A DNA stretch of 64,000 nt from Ariolimax columbianus (Eukaryota > Mollusca > Gastropoda > Stylommatophora > Arionidae). Of this stretch, positions 34,592 through 45,429 are shown piece after piece; position 1 is the stretch's first letter; each line of letters starts with the position of its first letter. The stretch lies in the NCBI GenBank assembly GCA_036924085.1, contig JAVGWX010000002.1, positions 158,059,674-158,123,673 on the forward strand. The letters are read 5' to 3'. The translations under genes and the position numbers were made by a program. The notes under the pieces are model-generated. The model had not been told where the DNA came from, ran no database searches, and saw nothing but the letters and a program-made list of their open reading frames with translations.

Positions 34592-35560
34592 CACATACTG
34601 TTGCATGTGTGTATGTTGTTTATGGCTGTGCATGTGTGCTTATGTGTGTTGTCTCTGTCTACTTGCATGTCACTTTTTTTGTATGTGTCTGTCTGGTTGT
34701 ATGTGACATTTTATGTGTATGTCTGCTTGTATGTGACTTTGTTTGTATGTCTGTCTGGTTGTATGTGACGTTGTTTGTATGTGTCTGTCTACTTGTATGG
34801 GACGTTGTTTGTATGTGTATGTCTGGTTGTATGTGACGTTGTTTGTATGTGTCTGTGATGTGTCTGTCTGCTTGTATGTGACGTTATTTGTATGTGTCTG
34901 TCTGCTTGTCTGTGACGTTGTTTGTTTTTGTCTGTCTGCTTGTATGTGACGTTGTTTGTATTTGTCTGTCTGCTTGTATGTGACGTTGTTTGTATTTGTC
35001 TGTTTGGTTGTATGTGACGTTGTTTGTATGTGTCTGTCTGCTTGTTTGTGACGTTTGTATTTGTCTGTCTGCTTGTATGTGACGTTTGTATTTGTCTGTC
35101 TGCTTGTATGTGACGTTGTTTGCATGTGTATGTGATGTGTCTGTCTGCTTGTATGTGACGTTATTTGTATGTGTCTGTCTGCTTGTATGTGACGTTGTTT
35201 GTATGTGTCTGTCTGTTGGTATGTTACGTTATTTATATGTGTCTGTGATGTGTCTGTCTACTTGTATGTGACGTTGTTTGTATGTGTCTGTATGCTTGTA
35301 TGTGACGTTGTTTGTATTTGCCTGTGATGTGTCTGTCATGTTGTCTGTATGTATCTGTGATTGTCTGCTTGTATGTGACGTTGTTTGTATTTGTCTGTCT
35401 GCTTGTATGTGACTTTGTCTGTATGTGTCTGTCTTCTTGTATGGGACGTTGTTTGTGTGTGTCTGTCTGCTTGTATGGGACGTTGTTTGTATGTATCTCT
35501 GATGTGTCTGTCTGCTTGAATGTGTATTTTCTATGTGTATGTATATGTCTGGTGTATGTC
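34592..35560. repeat. 34-bp minisatellite
   Basis: About 27 copies of a 34-bp unit with TGTCTGTCTGCTTGTATGTG and ACGTTGTTTGTATG. Several copies carry a short deletion or an extra GATGTGTCTG. Frames of up to 159 codons (Cys/Val/Leu-rich forward, Gln/Thr-rich reverse) come from the repeat. Confidence 0.95.
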
Positions 35561-35920
35561 TCTATATATATGTATGCCTTGTCTGTCTGTAAGTCATGTC
35601 TGTCTGTGTTTACGTCCCTAGCTCTTTATATGTCTCTGTCTTTGTGTGTGTCTGATTCTGTCTCCAAGTCTGTCTGTAATCAGAACCTGGCATGTACTAA
35701 TGTCCAACATAATATATCAACTCTATATCAGAGAAACCCAGAGCTGAGCCTTTTCATCACGACATGTCAGAACTTCCGAAAACCGTTATAAAACCACAGG
35801 CTTGACAGCTCACCTGAATTCCGTCGATGAGTGCGTGTGTATGTGGAAATCTCTTCTTGTTTTTCCTCATCTGACCGCTGGAAGCGCGACTTGTTCACTC
35901 TTTTATTCCTGACTGGTGTA
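35561..35920. other. No recognisable feature
   Basis: Decaying TGTCTG-rich sequence up to about 35680, then ordinary sequence. No gene seen. Confidence 0.55.
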
Positions 35921-35922
35921 TG

Positions 35923-36005
35923 GGGGCGTCTGAGTGGCAGAGGGGAAGAGTAGTCGCTTCTCAGCGTCAAAGTACAAAGTTCGATTCCAGTTATCGTCAC
36001 GCCCC
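35923..36005 (+). other. tRNA-like sequence (SINE head or tRNA pseudogene)
   Basis: An A box TGGCAGAGGGG (35935-35945) and a B box GTTCGATTCC (35979-35988) are spaced as in pol III internal promoters. GGGGCGT at 35923 could pair with ACGCCCC at 35999. Ten extra bases between the B box and the acceptor strand rule out a normal cloverleaf. Confidence 0.5.
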
Positions 36006-36054
36006 AGTCGAAACAGGAATAATAGCTGATTTGACTTTCTGTTAGGGAAGGAAC

Positions 36055-36130
36055 AGGAAGCCGGGTTATCGGCTAGTGCACTTGCTGCGCAGCCGAACGA
36101 TTTAGGTTCAATACCTACCGTTGTGCATGG
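36055..36130 (+). other. Second tRNA-like sequence
   Basis: A perfect B box GGTTCAATACC in a TAGG/CCTA T-arm-like hairpin, preceded by TTATCGGCTAGTGCACTTGC at about the A-box distance. It is close behind the previous tRNA-like block, suggesting a dimeric or nested SINE, but no second copy was seen in the window. Confidence 0.4.
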
Positions 36131-36244
36131 TATTTTCTTAGTACAAATAGCACCGACGCGGACCCAGCCTCGACAATTGGGTGCTGGGGCAAGTCTGGGA
36201 AGTAAAGATCGGCGGAGTGATGGTTTTCGTGTATAGAGGCGGAC

Positions 36245-37022
36245 AGAGTAATCTATCCCTTATAATCTATCCCTGATCTAATCATGATATCGCCCTAATC
36301 TATCCATAATCTATCCCTAATCTATCCCTAATCTATCCCTGTTCTAGTCCTAATCTATCCTTGGTCTAGCCCTGATATCGCCATAATCTATCCCTGATCT
36401 ACCTTTGGTCTATCCTTGATCTAGCCCTAATCTATCTCTGGTTTATCTGTGTTCTAGCCCTAATGTATCCCTGATCTAGCCCTGATATCGCCATAATCTA
36501 TCCCTGATCTAGCCCTGATATCGCCTTAATATATACCTGGTCTATCCCTAATCTATCCCTAATCTTTCCCTAATCTATCCCTAATCTATCCCTAATATAT
36601 CCCTAATTTATCCCTAGTCTATCCCTGGTCTATCCCTGATCTAGCCCTAATCTATCCCTGGTCTATCCCTAATCTATCCCTGGTATACCCCTGATCTAAC
36701 CCTAATTTATCCCTGATCTAGCCCTAATCTATCCCCGATATAGCCCTGATATCGCCCTAATCTATACCTGATCTAGCCCTAATCTATCTCTGATCTAGCC
36801 CTCATATTTCCCTAATCTATCCCTAATATACCCCTGATCTAGCCTTGATATCGCCCTGATCTATACCTGATCTGGCCCTAATCTACCCTTGATCTAGCCA
36901 TAATCTATCCCTAATCTATCCCTGGTCTAGCCCTAATCTATCCCAGGTCTAGCCCTCATCTATACCTGGTCTAGCCCTAATCTATCCCTGATCTAGCCCT
37001 GATCTATCGCACTGATATAGCC
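36245..37022. repeat. 12-bp repeat with CCCTAA (telomere-like, C-strand orientation)
   Basis: About 60 degenerate 12-bp units of the form CCCTAATCTATC, CCCTGATCTAG and similar. Many contain CCCTAA, the C-strand form of TTAGGG. Confidence 0.9.
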
Positions 37023-37224
37023 CAGACTCGCTCTGATAGACTTTGAAGGAGCAATTTAAACCATCTGCTGTATTTCAGCATCTCATTTGAAGTAATTTGT
37101 CTAAATATGTCTTTCATATGTTCAAAACTGCTCGTGTCAGTTGAATAGAATCAGAACATATTGACATTTAGAGAAGCTGTGTACGAAGAAGGACTACTAG
37201 ATCGAATGGCAATGGCAGCGATAG

Positions 37225-38575
37225 AGAAGATTTTGTGTTAGGGGTAGGGTTAATGTTAGGGTTAGGGTTAGTGTTAGGGGTTGGGTTAGGGTTAGTGTTA
37301 GGGTTAGGGTTAATGTTAGGGGTAGGGTTAGTGTTGGTGGTATGGTTTGTGTTAGGGTTAGGGTTAATGTTAGGGGTAGGGTTAGTGTTGGTGGTATGGT
37401 TTGTGTTAGGGTTAGGTGTTAATGTTAGGGTTAGGGTTAGTGTTGGTGGTATGATTTGTGTTAGGGTTAGGTGTTAATGTTAGGGTTAGTGTTGGTGGTA
37501 TGGATTGTGTTAGGGTTAGGGTTAATGTTAGGGTTAGGGTTAGTGTTGGTGGTATGGATTATGTTAGGGTTAATGTTAGGGTTAGTGTTGGTGGTATGGA
37601 TTGTGTTAGGGTTAGGGTTAATGTTAGGATTAGTGTTGGTGGTATGGATTGTGTTAGGGTTAGGGTTAATGTTAGGGTTAGGGTTAATGTTAGGTTTAGT
37701 GTTGGTGGTATGGATTGTGTTAGGGTTAGGTGTTAATGTTAGGGTTAGGGTTAGTGTTAGTGGTATGGATTGTGTTAGGGTTAGGGTTAATGTTAGGTTT
37801 AGTGTTGGTGGTATGGATTGTGTTAGGGTTAGGGTTAATGTTAGGGTTAGTGTTGGTGGTATGGATTGTGTTAGGGTTAGGTGTTAATGTTAGGGTTAGG
37901 GTTAGTGTTAGTGGTATGGATTGTGTTAGGGTTAGGGTTAATGTTAGGTTTAGTGTTGGTGGTATGGATTGTGTTAGGGTTAGGGTTAATGTTAGGGTTA
38001 GTGTTGGTGGTATGGATTGTGTTAGGGTTAGGGTTAATGTTAGGGTTAGGGTTAATGTTAGGTTTAGTGTTGGTGGTATGGATTGTGTTAGGGTTAGGGT
38101 TAATGTTAGGGTTAGTGTTGGCGGTATGGTTTGTGTTAGGGTTAATGTTAGGGTTAGCGTTAGGGTTAGTGTTGGTGGTATGGATTATGTTAGGGTTAGG
38201 GTTAATGTTAGGGTTAGGGTTAGTGTTGGGGGTATGGATTATGTTAGGGTTAATGTTAGGGTTAGTGTTGGGGGTATGGATTATGTTAGGGTTAATGTTA
38301 GGATTAGTGTTGGTGGTATGGATTGTGTTAGGGTTAGGGTTAATGTTAGGGTTAGTGTTGGTGGTATGGATTGTGTTAGGGTTAGGGTTAATGTTAGGGT
38401 TAGTGTTGGTGGTATGGATTGTGTTAGGGTTAGGGTTAATGTTAGGGTTAGTGTTGGTGGTATGGATTGTGTTAGGGTTAGGGTTAATGTTAGGGTTAGT
38501 GTTGGTGGTATGGATTATGTTAGGGTTAGGGTTAATGTTAGGGTTAGGGTTAGTGTTGGTGGTATCGTTTGTGTT
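37225..38575. repeat. 48-bp composite repeat built from TTAGGG (G-strand orientation)
   Basis: About 28 copies of a unit of roughly 48 bp: two or three GTTAGGG steps, TTAATG, another TTAGGG, then TTAGTGTTGGTGGTATGGAT. Because 48 is a multiple of 3 and stops are avoided in several frames, open frames of 262-314 codons appear on both strands. Their VRVNVRVSVGGMDC or LGLVLVVWIV text is periodic and is not a protein family. Confidence 0.95.
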
Positions 38576-38579
38576 AAGA

Positions 38580-38980
38580 ACATGGTTAGGCATAGAATTC
38601 GAGATAAGGTTAGTGTTGGTGTTAGTGTTGGTGTTAGTATTGTTGATGTTGTTGAATGCCCACAAAGACTATGATTGCACTTGTTTACGCTATGAAAGTG
38701 ACGTTAAGACTCAGTGTTATGATTTAGTGTCAATGTTGGTGTTTATGTTATTGTTATTGTTTACGGTCGCTTTATTGTCAGTGTGAAGAGTAGAAAGCGT
38801 TTGGATAAATGTAATTCCTTGCCTAGACACAACTTGAAACATCATTCACAAAAATTCCTTTGATATAAACGATTTGATATTATTGAACATTCTCGTTTTC
38901 TGTAGTTTTGATTCTCGTTGAACTGTATTGGCTTGTCTGTGTAGACTGTTGATTGTTTAGCTCGTCCTCTTGTCCCAAGG
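38580..38980. other. No recognisable feature
   Basis: Decaying GTTAGTGTTGGT sequence to about 38770, then AT-rich unique sequence. Confidence 0.55.
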
Positions 38981-38984
38981 ATCA

Positions 38985-39765
38985 ATGTGCTCATTAGTTA
39001 GAGACATCATCTTTCTTGGTGTAAGCTTGGTTGTAAGAGACATCATCTTTCTTGGTGTAAGCTTGGTTGTAAGAGACATCATCTTTCTTGATGTAAGCTT
39101 GGTTGTTAGAGACATCATCTTTCTTGGTGTAAGTTTGTTTGTTAGAGACATCATCTTTCTTGGTGTAAGTTTGTTTGTTAGAGACATCTTCTTTCTTTGT
39201 CTTAGCTTAGTTGTTAGAGACATCTTCTTTCGTGGTCTTAGCTTAGTTGTTAGAGATATCATCTTTCTTAGTTTTTAGAGACATCATCTTTCTTGGTTGT
39301 TAGAGACATCATCTTTATTGGTTGTTAGAGACATCATCTTTATTGGTCTTAGCTTAGCTGTTAGAGACATCATTTTTCTTGGTGTAAGCTTAGTTGTTAG
39401 AGACATCATCTTTCTTGGCTGTTAGAGACATCATCTTTATTGGTTGTTAGAGACATAATCTTTATTGGTTGTTAGAGACATAATCTTTATTGGTTGTTAG
39501 AGACATCCTCTTTATTGGTTGTTAGAGACATCATCTTTATTGGTTGTTAAAGACATCATCTTTCTTGGTTGTTAGAGACATCATCTTTCTTGGTTGTTAG
39601 AGACATCATCTTTCTTGGTTGTTAGAGACATCATCTTTCTTGGTTGTTAGAGACATCATCTTTCTTGGTTGTTAGAGACATCATCTTTCTTGGTTGTTAG
39701 AGACATCATCTTTAATGGTTGTTAGAGACATCATCCTTATTGGTCTTAGCTTGATTTTTAGACCG
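38985..39765. repeat. 25/36-bp minisatellite
   Basis: Core TTAGAGACATCATCTTTCTT. The left part uses a 36-bp unit (core plus GGTGTAAGCTTGGTTG), the right part a 25-bp unit (core plus GGTTG). Two related unit lengths in one array suggest internal deletion followed by spread. Confidence 0.95.
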
Positions 39766-39894
39766 GGTGACCCGTTGACCTTCCTCTCTATATTATGTAT
39801 GTTAGCAATTTGTTAGGTAGCTGGGCTAGCCGGAAGGTGTTTGACCCAGAGATAACCCCCGTACCTTTTGAAATAAGAAGCAGCTCTCTTCTGG

Positions 39895-41232
39895 CCAGGA
39901 CAGATCCACACTAGCACGACCAGGACAGTAGATCTACACCAGAACGACCAGGATAGATCTACACCAGCATGACCAGGACAATAGATCTACACCAGCACGA
40001 CCAGGACAGATCTACACCAGCATGACCAGGACAGATCCACACCAGCATGACCAAGACAGTAGATCTACACCAGCATGTCCAGGACAATAGATCTACACCA
40101 GGACAGTAGATCTACACCAGCATGACCAGGACAGATCTACACCAGCACGACCAGGACAGATCTACACCAGCATGACCAGGACAATAGATCTACACCAGCA
40201 TGACCAGGACAGATCTACACCAGCACGACCAGGACAGATCTACACCAGCATGACCAGGACAATAGATCTACACCAGCATGACCAGGACAGATCCACACCA
40301 GCATGACCAGGACAGATCTACACCAGCATGACCCGGACAGTAGATCTACACCAGCACGACCCGGACAATAGATCTACACCAGCACGACCAGGACAGATCT
40401 ACACCAGCATGCCCAGGACAGATCTACACCAGCACGACCAGGACAGATCTACACCAGCACGACCAGGACAGTAGATCTACACCAGCACGACCAGGACAGA
40501 TCAACACCAGCACGACCAGGACAATAGATCTACACCAGCACGACCAAGACCGATCCACACCAGCACGACCAGGACAGTAGATCTACATCAGCACGACCCG
40601 GACAGATCCACACCAGCACGACCAGGACAGTAGATCTACACCAGCACGACCAGGACAGATCTACACCAGCACGACCCGAACAATAGATCTACACCAGCAC
40701 GACCAGGACCGATCTACACCAGCATGACCAGGACAGTAGATCTACACCAGCACGACCCGGACAGTAGATCTACACCAGCACGACCTGGACAATAGATCTA
40801 CACCAGCCCGACCAGGACAGATCTACACCAGCACGACCCGGGCAATAGATCTACACCAGCATGGCCAGGACAATAGATCTACACCAGCACGACCCGGACA
40901 ATAGATCTACACCAGCACGACCAGGACAATGGATCTACACTAGCACGACCCGGACAATAGATCTACACCAGCACGACCCGAACAATAGATCTACGCCAGC
41001 ACGACCAGGACATCTCTACACCAGCACGACCAGGACAGATCTACACCAGCACAACCCGGACAATAGATCTACACCAGCACGACCCGGACAATATATCTAC
41101 ACCAGCACGACCCGGTCAATAGATCTACACCAGCACGACCAGGACAGATCTACACCAGTACGACCAGGACAGATCTACACCAGCACGTCCAGGACAGATC
41201 TACACCAGCACGACCAGGACAGTAGAGCTACA
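39895..41232 (-). repeat. 25/28-bp minisatellite derived from LINE C RNase H codons
   Basis: About 50 copies of AGATCTACACCAGCACGACC plus AGGAC (25 bp), or with an extra AGT or AAT (28 bp). On the minus strand the unit reads IYCPGRAGV, the RNase H motif that in LINE C copy 1 reads WIYCPANARV. The right edge runs into LINE C RNase H text (41233-41330) that aligns with 31690-31800 of copy 1. The 191-codon forward frame DLHQHDPDNRSTPARPG is repeat-derived. Confidence 0.9.
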
Positions 41233-41965
41233 CAAACTCCTGGTAGTTTGAGGCTTCTTCAGCTCCCATTCACTCATGCCTTATCAAGCCCTTCTGTATC
41301 TTCCAAAGTAAGGATTGATACGATTTTTGTCCCTGATAGACAGGTCTCAGATAACCACATCAGAGCTGCAGTCACTGGTTCCATCTCCATTCTTGTAGCG
41401 GTTGTATGTTGTTCTGTATGCACCGCTCTGCCCTAGAAGCGACATGACCTCTCACTGTAGTACCAAGGTCCTAAAATCGAACCAGTTATATGCATCCTCC
41501 AGGTCTAGAGCATTTGCGACAGTTTCCTGCTTGGACTGAAATCCCTCATATGCAAATGTTTCAGCATTACCACAGGCGATTGCCTGGAACTGCCAAGGGT
41601 GTCAGGTAGAATGTGTTTACATTCTAGATCGAACATAATTTTTCTGTTCACAATCTTCTCTGTCATCGGGCCAAAGACTTTCTGTAGAGTGATTATTCTA
41701 CAGCTTCTGAGGAGTGTGGAATCGTGTCCAGGTTTAGGGAGTGGCGCAGGTAGCTATGGAGCCTTTTCTCGAGCACTGAGACCTTCTCTATCAGATTTAT
41801 AATCTATGCCTCGCCCTCTTCCTTGATGTGACAATACGGTGCTCCATCAGGACCTAAGGCAGTGTTCTTGTTGGAGCGTATAATGGGTACTAGCTCTGTC
41901 TCAGTAATCAAGTCTACCTAGTTGTTATCTCTGATGGTAGTGTCTGGACATACTGACCTATTTTC
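41233..41965 (-). pseudogene. LINE C copy 2: RT fingers and RNase H remnant
   Basis: Read downward in changing frames: ITETELVPIIRSNKNTALGP then DGAPYCHIKEE (family: ...LKNKKAPGPDG...), KVFGPMTEKIVNRKIMFDLE (family: LGKVFEK.IN.RL...LE), ILPDTLG, and FQSKQETVANALDLEDAYN (motif A; family: ....VF.DLE.AYD). The frame then passes to METSDC-type RNase H text and on to the GSLKLPG block at the array edge. Stops and shifts are frequent. Confidence 0.7.
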
Positions 41966-41999
41966 AGATGTACATTTCACTCTCCTTTGTCTGTCTGTG

Positions 42000-42432
42000 C
42001 AACATAGCGGTTAAAGGATTCAGGGCCGTTCCCTTCATCTGTCGTCAACGCCGTGTCTGTGCAACATACCGGTTAAAGGATTCAAGGCCGTTCCCTTCAT
42101 CTGTCGTCAACGCCGTGTCTGTGCAACATACCGGTTAAAGGATTCAAGGCCGTTCCCTTCATCTGTCGTCAACGCCGTGTCTGTGTAACATACCGTTTAA
42201 AGGTTTCAAGGCCGTCCCCTTCATCTGTCGTCAACGCCATGTCTGTGCGACATACCGGTTAAAGGATTTAAGGCCGTTCCCTTCATCTGTCGTCAACGCC
42301 GTGTCTGTGTAACACACCGTTTAAACGTTTTAAGGCCGTTCCCTTCATTTGTCGTCAACGCCGTATCTGTGTAACATACCGTTTAAAGGATTCAAGGCCG
42401 TTCCCTTCATCTGTCGTCAACGCTGTGTCTGT
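42000..42432 (-). repeat. 62-bp minisatellite in LINE C linker
   Basis: Seven copies of a 62-bp unit including ACATACCGGTTAAAGGATTC and CCCTTCATCTGTCGTCAACG. On the minus strand it reads DEGNGLESFNRYVAQT, which continues without a break into the linker text upstream of RT, so the unit appears to be LINE-derived. Confidence 0.85.
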
Positions 42433-42720
42433 AGAATCCTGAATAGTGGTAATACGTTCGCTTGTATTATTTCCATTCACCTCACGATGCGTGTCTCAGA
42501 ACTTCTGGGGGACATTGTCTAACCACTTTGACATCCACTTTTCCATTGTCCGTGACAAAGAACGCGTTGGTGCCAGGGATGGCCGCAAGCACGTTTGCGG
42601 TGCGATTCTGTTCTAACCACTCAGATATTTTCGTTCTCCTAGCCCTTGGTAAATATCTTTATTTATTGTAACATCTGTAAAAAATGTCACAATCTTCATA
42701 CAGATTTCCAGTTTGACCTT

Positions 42721-42954
42721 TCCTGTGATTCTGCTAGGTTGGTCTTAAGTTTTGCTGCAGTTTCTCATATGCTCAGGTATAGCTTTGACTTCCTTTGTTC
42801 GTAACTAATAAGATACACTTTCCGGTAAGGAAATAATTGACCTGCGTGATCGATAATCCAAAGTGTGTCCAACATGCGATGACATTTGTCATGTTTACAA
42901 ATTTGTCAGCTTATCATGGTCAATAGGAGTTTATTTTGGGGTGATATTTTGCTG
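42721..42954. other. No recognisable feature
   Basis: AT-rich, no gene or repeat seen. Confidence 0.5.
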
Positions 42955-43474
42955 CACGCATTTCATAGCGTGTTTTTATATTTATTGATAGCGTGTGTGT
43001 TTATGTATTGATAGCGTGTGTGTTTATGTATTCATAGAGTGTGTGTTTATGTATTGATAGCGTGTGTGTTTATGTATTCATAGAGTGTATGTTTATGTAT
43101 TGATAGAGTGTGTTTATATTGATAGCGCGTGTGTTTATGTATTGATAGCGCGTGTGTGTGTATGAATTGATAGCGTGTGTGTCCATGTATTGATAGCGTG
43201 TGTATTTATGTATTGATAGCGTGTGTGTTTATGTATTCATAGGGTGTATGTTTATGTATTTTATAGCGTGTGTGTTTATATTGATAGCGTGTGTGTCTAT
43301 GTATTGATAGCGTGTGTGTTTATGTATTGATAGCGTGTGGGTGTATGAATTGATAGCGTGTGTGTCTATGTATTGATAGCGTGTGTTTTTATTTATTCAT
43401 AGAGTGTGTGTTTATGTATTGATATCGTATGTGTTTATGTATTCATAGTGTGTTTATTTAATGATAGAGGGTGT

Positions 43475-43475
<1 letters not shown>
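42955..43475. repeat. 23-bp minisatellite
   Basis: About 22 copies of TGATAGCGTGTGTGTTTATG plus TAT, with TCATAGAG variants. Confidence 0.95.
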
Positions 43476-43533
<58 letters not shown>

Positions 43534-43566
43534 GCATATGGAGTGTCTTTATACATTAATAGAGAT

Positions 43567-43604
<38 letters not shown>

Positions 43605-43640
43605 GCATAGGACGTGTGTTTATATATTGATGGGGGTGTG
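43476..43640. repeat. (AT)n and (GT)n microsatellites
   Basis: An (AT)n run of about 45 bases ends near 43520. A second (GT)n(AT)n run lies at about 43567-43605. Confidence 0.95.
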
Positions 43641-43904
43641 TTTATGTATTGTTACGTAATGAAGCCACACTCTGTGCTGGAAAAGGCACAACCAAGTCAA
43701 GTGGTATACACACGTATATGGCTAACACGGCCAGTTAGGAACTAACTCACCTACCTATAGACGAGAACCAATGAGAAGGGAAACTGGACCATATTCTTTG
43801 ACTTACGAACGTATTTGAAGTCTAAAAAAACATATTTTAAACAGTCGTTTATATTTGTTCTAAAAAGATGATAGATTATTAAAATGAATCAATACTTCTG
43901 TAAA
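43641..43904. other. No recognisable feature
   Basis: AT-rich unique sequence between two arrays. Confidence 0.5.
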
Positions 43905-44415
43905 ATCATTGCTAACATTTGTAAATGTTTGCCCTTTAGTTAAAAAAACAGATTAATGGACATTTGTAAATGTTTGTCCTTTATTTAAGGAAACAGATTA
44001 ATGGATATTTGAAAATGTTTGTCATTTATTTAAGGAAACAGATTAATGGATATTTGTAAATGTTTGCCCTTTATTTAAGGAAACAGATTAATGGGTATTT
44101 GTAAATGTTTGTCCTTTATTTAAGGAAACAGATTAATGGACATTTGTAAATGTTTGTCCTTTATTTAAGGAAACAGATTAATGGACATTTGTAAATGTTT
44201 GTCCTTTATTTAAGGAAACAGATTAATGGATATTTGAAAATGTTTGTCATTTGTTTAAGGAAACAGATTAATGGATATTTGTAAATGTTTATCCTTTATT
44301 TAAGGAAACAGATTAATGGACATTTGTAAATGTTTGTCCTTTATCTAAGGAAACAGATTAATGGGCATTTATAAATGTTTGTCCTTTATTTAATGAAACT
44401 GATTAAAGGATATTT
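43905..44415. repeat. 45-bp minisatellite
   Basis: About 11 copies of a 45-bp unit with ATTTGTAAATGTTTGTCC and AAGGAAACAGATTAATGG. Stops inside the unit exclude coding. Confidence 0.95.
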
Positions 44416-44637
44416 GAACTTGCGAATCGCAGGCTTCAACTGGCAATGACCTGCTACATTAGCGCCTAGCAGACATGTCAGTCTATCCCGCGTAACTTTA
44501 AAGTTAGACATTGATTTTTGTTCTGTAGCAATGGAAATCCAAGATGACATTTTCTTCAACTGTTACACACCTTCTGCGTGCTATTACAAGCATCTTCATT
44601 TCCTCTGCCTGTGTACGTCTTCCCGACTTATTTCGTT
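44416..44637. other. No recognisable feature
   Basis: Unique sequence leading into a pyrimidine tract. Confidence 0.5.
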
Positions 44638-45010
44638 CCATCTCTCTCTCTCTCTCTCTGTCTCTTTCTCTCTCTCGCTCCAGGTTTCACTTTCCTCAGA
44701 TAATTTCTTCTGATTGATTCAACATATGACACAACTCCAACATTTTTTCTATCTCTTCCGTTCGTTCCTCTCTCGGTTCTCTCTTCTCTCCTGCTCACTC
44801 CTTTCTTGCATGTCTTCTCTTCCCGTCTTTCCTGTCTTTTATCTCTCTCTCGTCTATCTTTGTCTCTTTTCTCTGTCCAATCCCCCGCCTCTTTCTCGTG
44901 TCTTTTCTCTCCTTCCTTTCCCTTTTCTATCGATCTTTTCTTTCTCTTCTACCTCTTCTATCTTCTTCCTTCTCTCTTTTCTAATTTCTCTCTTTTTTTC
45001 TTCTTTTTAA
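44638..45010. repeat. CT-rich tract
   Basis: (TC)n followed by degenerate TCTCTTC and CTTTTCT sequence. Confidence 0.85.
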
Positions 45011-45049
45011 ACATTGCACAACAATTTTGTTTAATGAACATGTGTACAT

Positions 45050-45405
45050 CTTTCATTTCCCGTGAACATCTTTAATTTCCCGTGAACATCTTTAATTTCC
45101 CGTAAACATCTTTCATTTCCCGTGTACATCTTTCATTTCCCGTGTACATCTTTCATTGCCCGTGTACATCTTTCATTGCCCGTGTACATCTTTCATTGCC
45201 CGTGTACATCTTTCATTGCCCGTGTACATCTTTCATTGCCCGTGTACATCTTTCATTGCCCGTGCACATCTTTCATTGCCCGTGCACATCTTTCATTGCC
45301 CGTGTACATATTTCATTGCCCGTGCACATCTTTCATTGCCCGTGTACATCTTTCATTGCCCGTGCACATCTTTCATTGCCCGTGTACATCTTTCATTGTC
45401 TGTGT
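45050..45405. repeat. 20-bp minisatellite
   Basis: About 18 copies of CCCGTGTACATCTTTCATTG, the first few with TTTCCC or TAATTTCC variants. Very regular. Since 20 is not a multiple of 3, all three forward frames cycle through the same peptide (SFIARVHLSLPVYIFHCPCT). Confidence 0.97.
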
Positions 45406-45429
45406 ACACTAAGGTACAACGGAGGACTT

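Larger units (their letters stand above)
39895..42720 (-). mobile_element. LINE C relic, copy 2
   Basis: Minus strand, from 42720 down: endonuclease-RT linker, a 62-bp array (42000-42430), RT fingers and part of the palm (41960-41440), a direct jump to RNase H (41430-41233), then the 25/28-bp array. RT thumb and palm motifs B and C are deleted. Below 39895 no LINE text could be recognised, so the 3' end is lost or replaced. Confidence 0.75.

Noticed and set aside
36040..36130. Functional tRNA gene
   Set aside because: No acceptor stem pairing and no clear anticodon arm; only a B box and a weak A box.
37730..38786. Open frames of 314, 301 and 262 codons as genes
   Set aside because: They are periodic translations of a 48-bp TTAGGG-based repeat, occur on both strands and match no protein family.
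40861..41436. 191-codon frame as a gene
   Set aside because: Most of it is the 25/28-bp array; its tail is LINE C RNase H read on the wrong strand.
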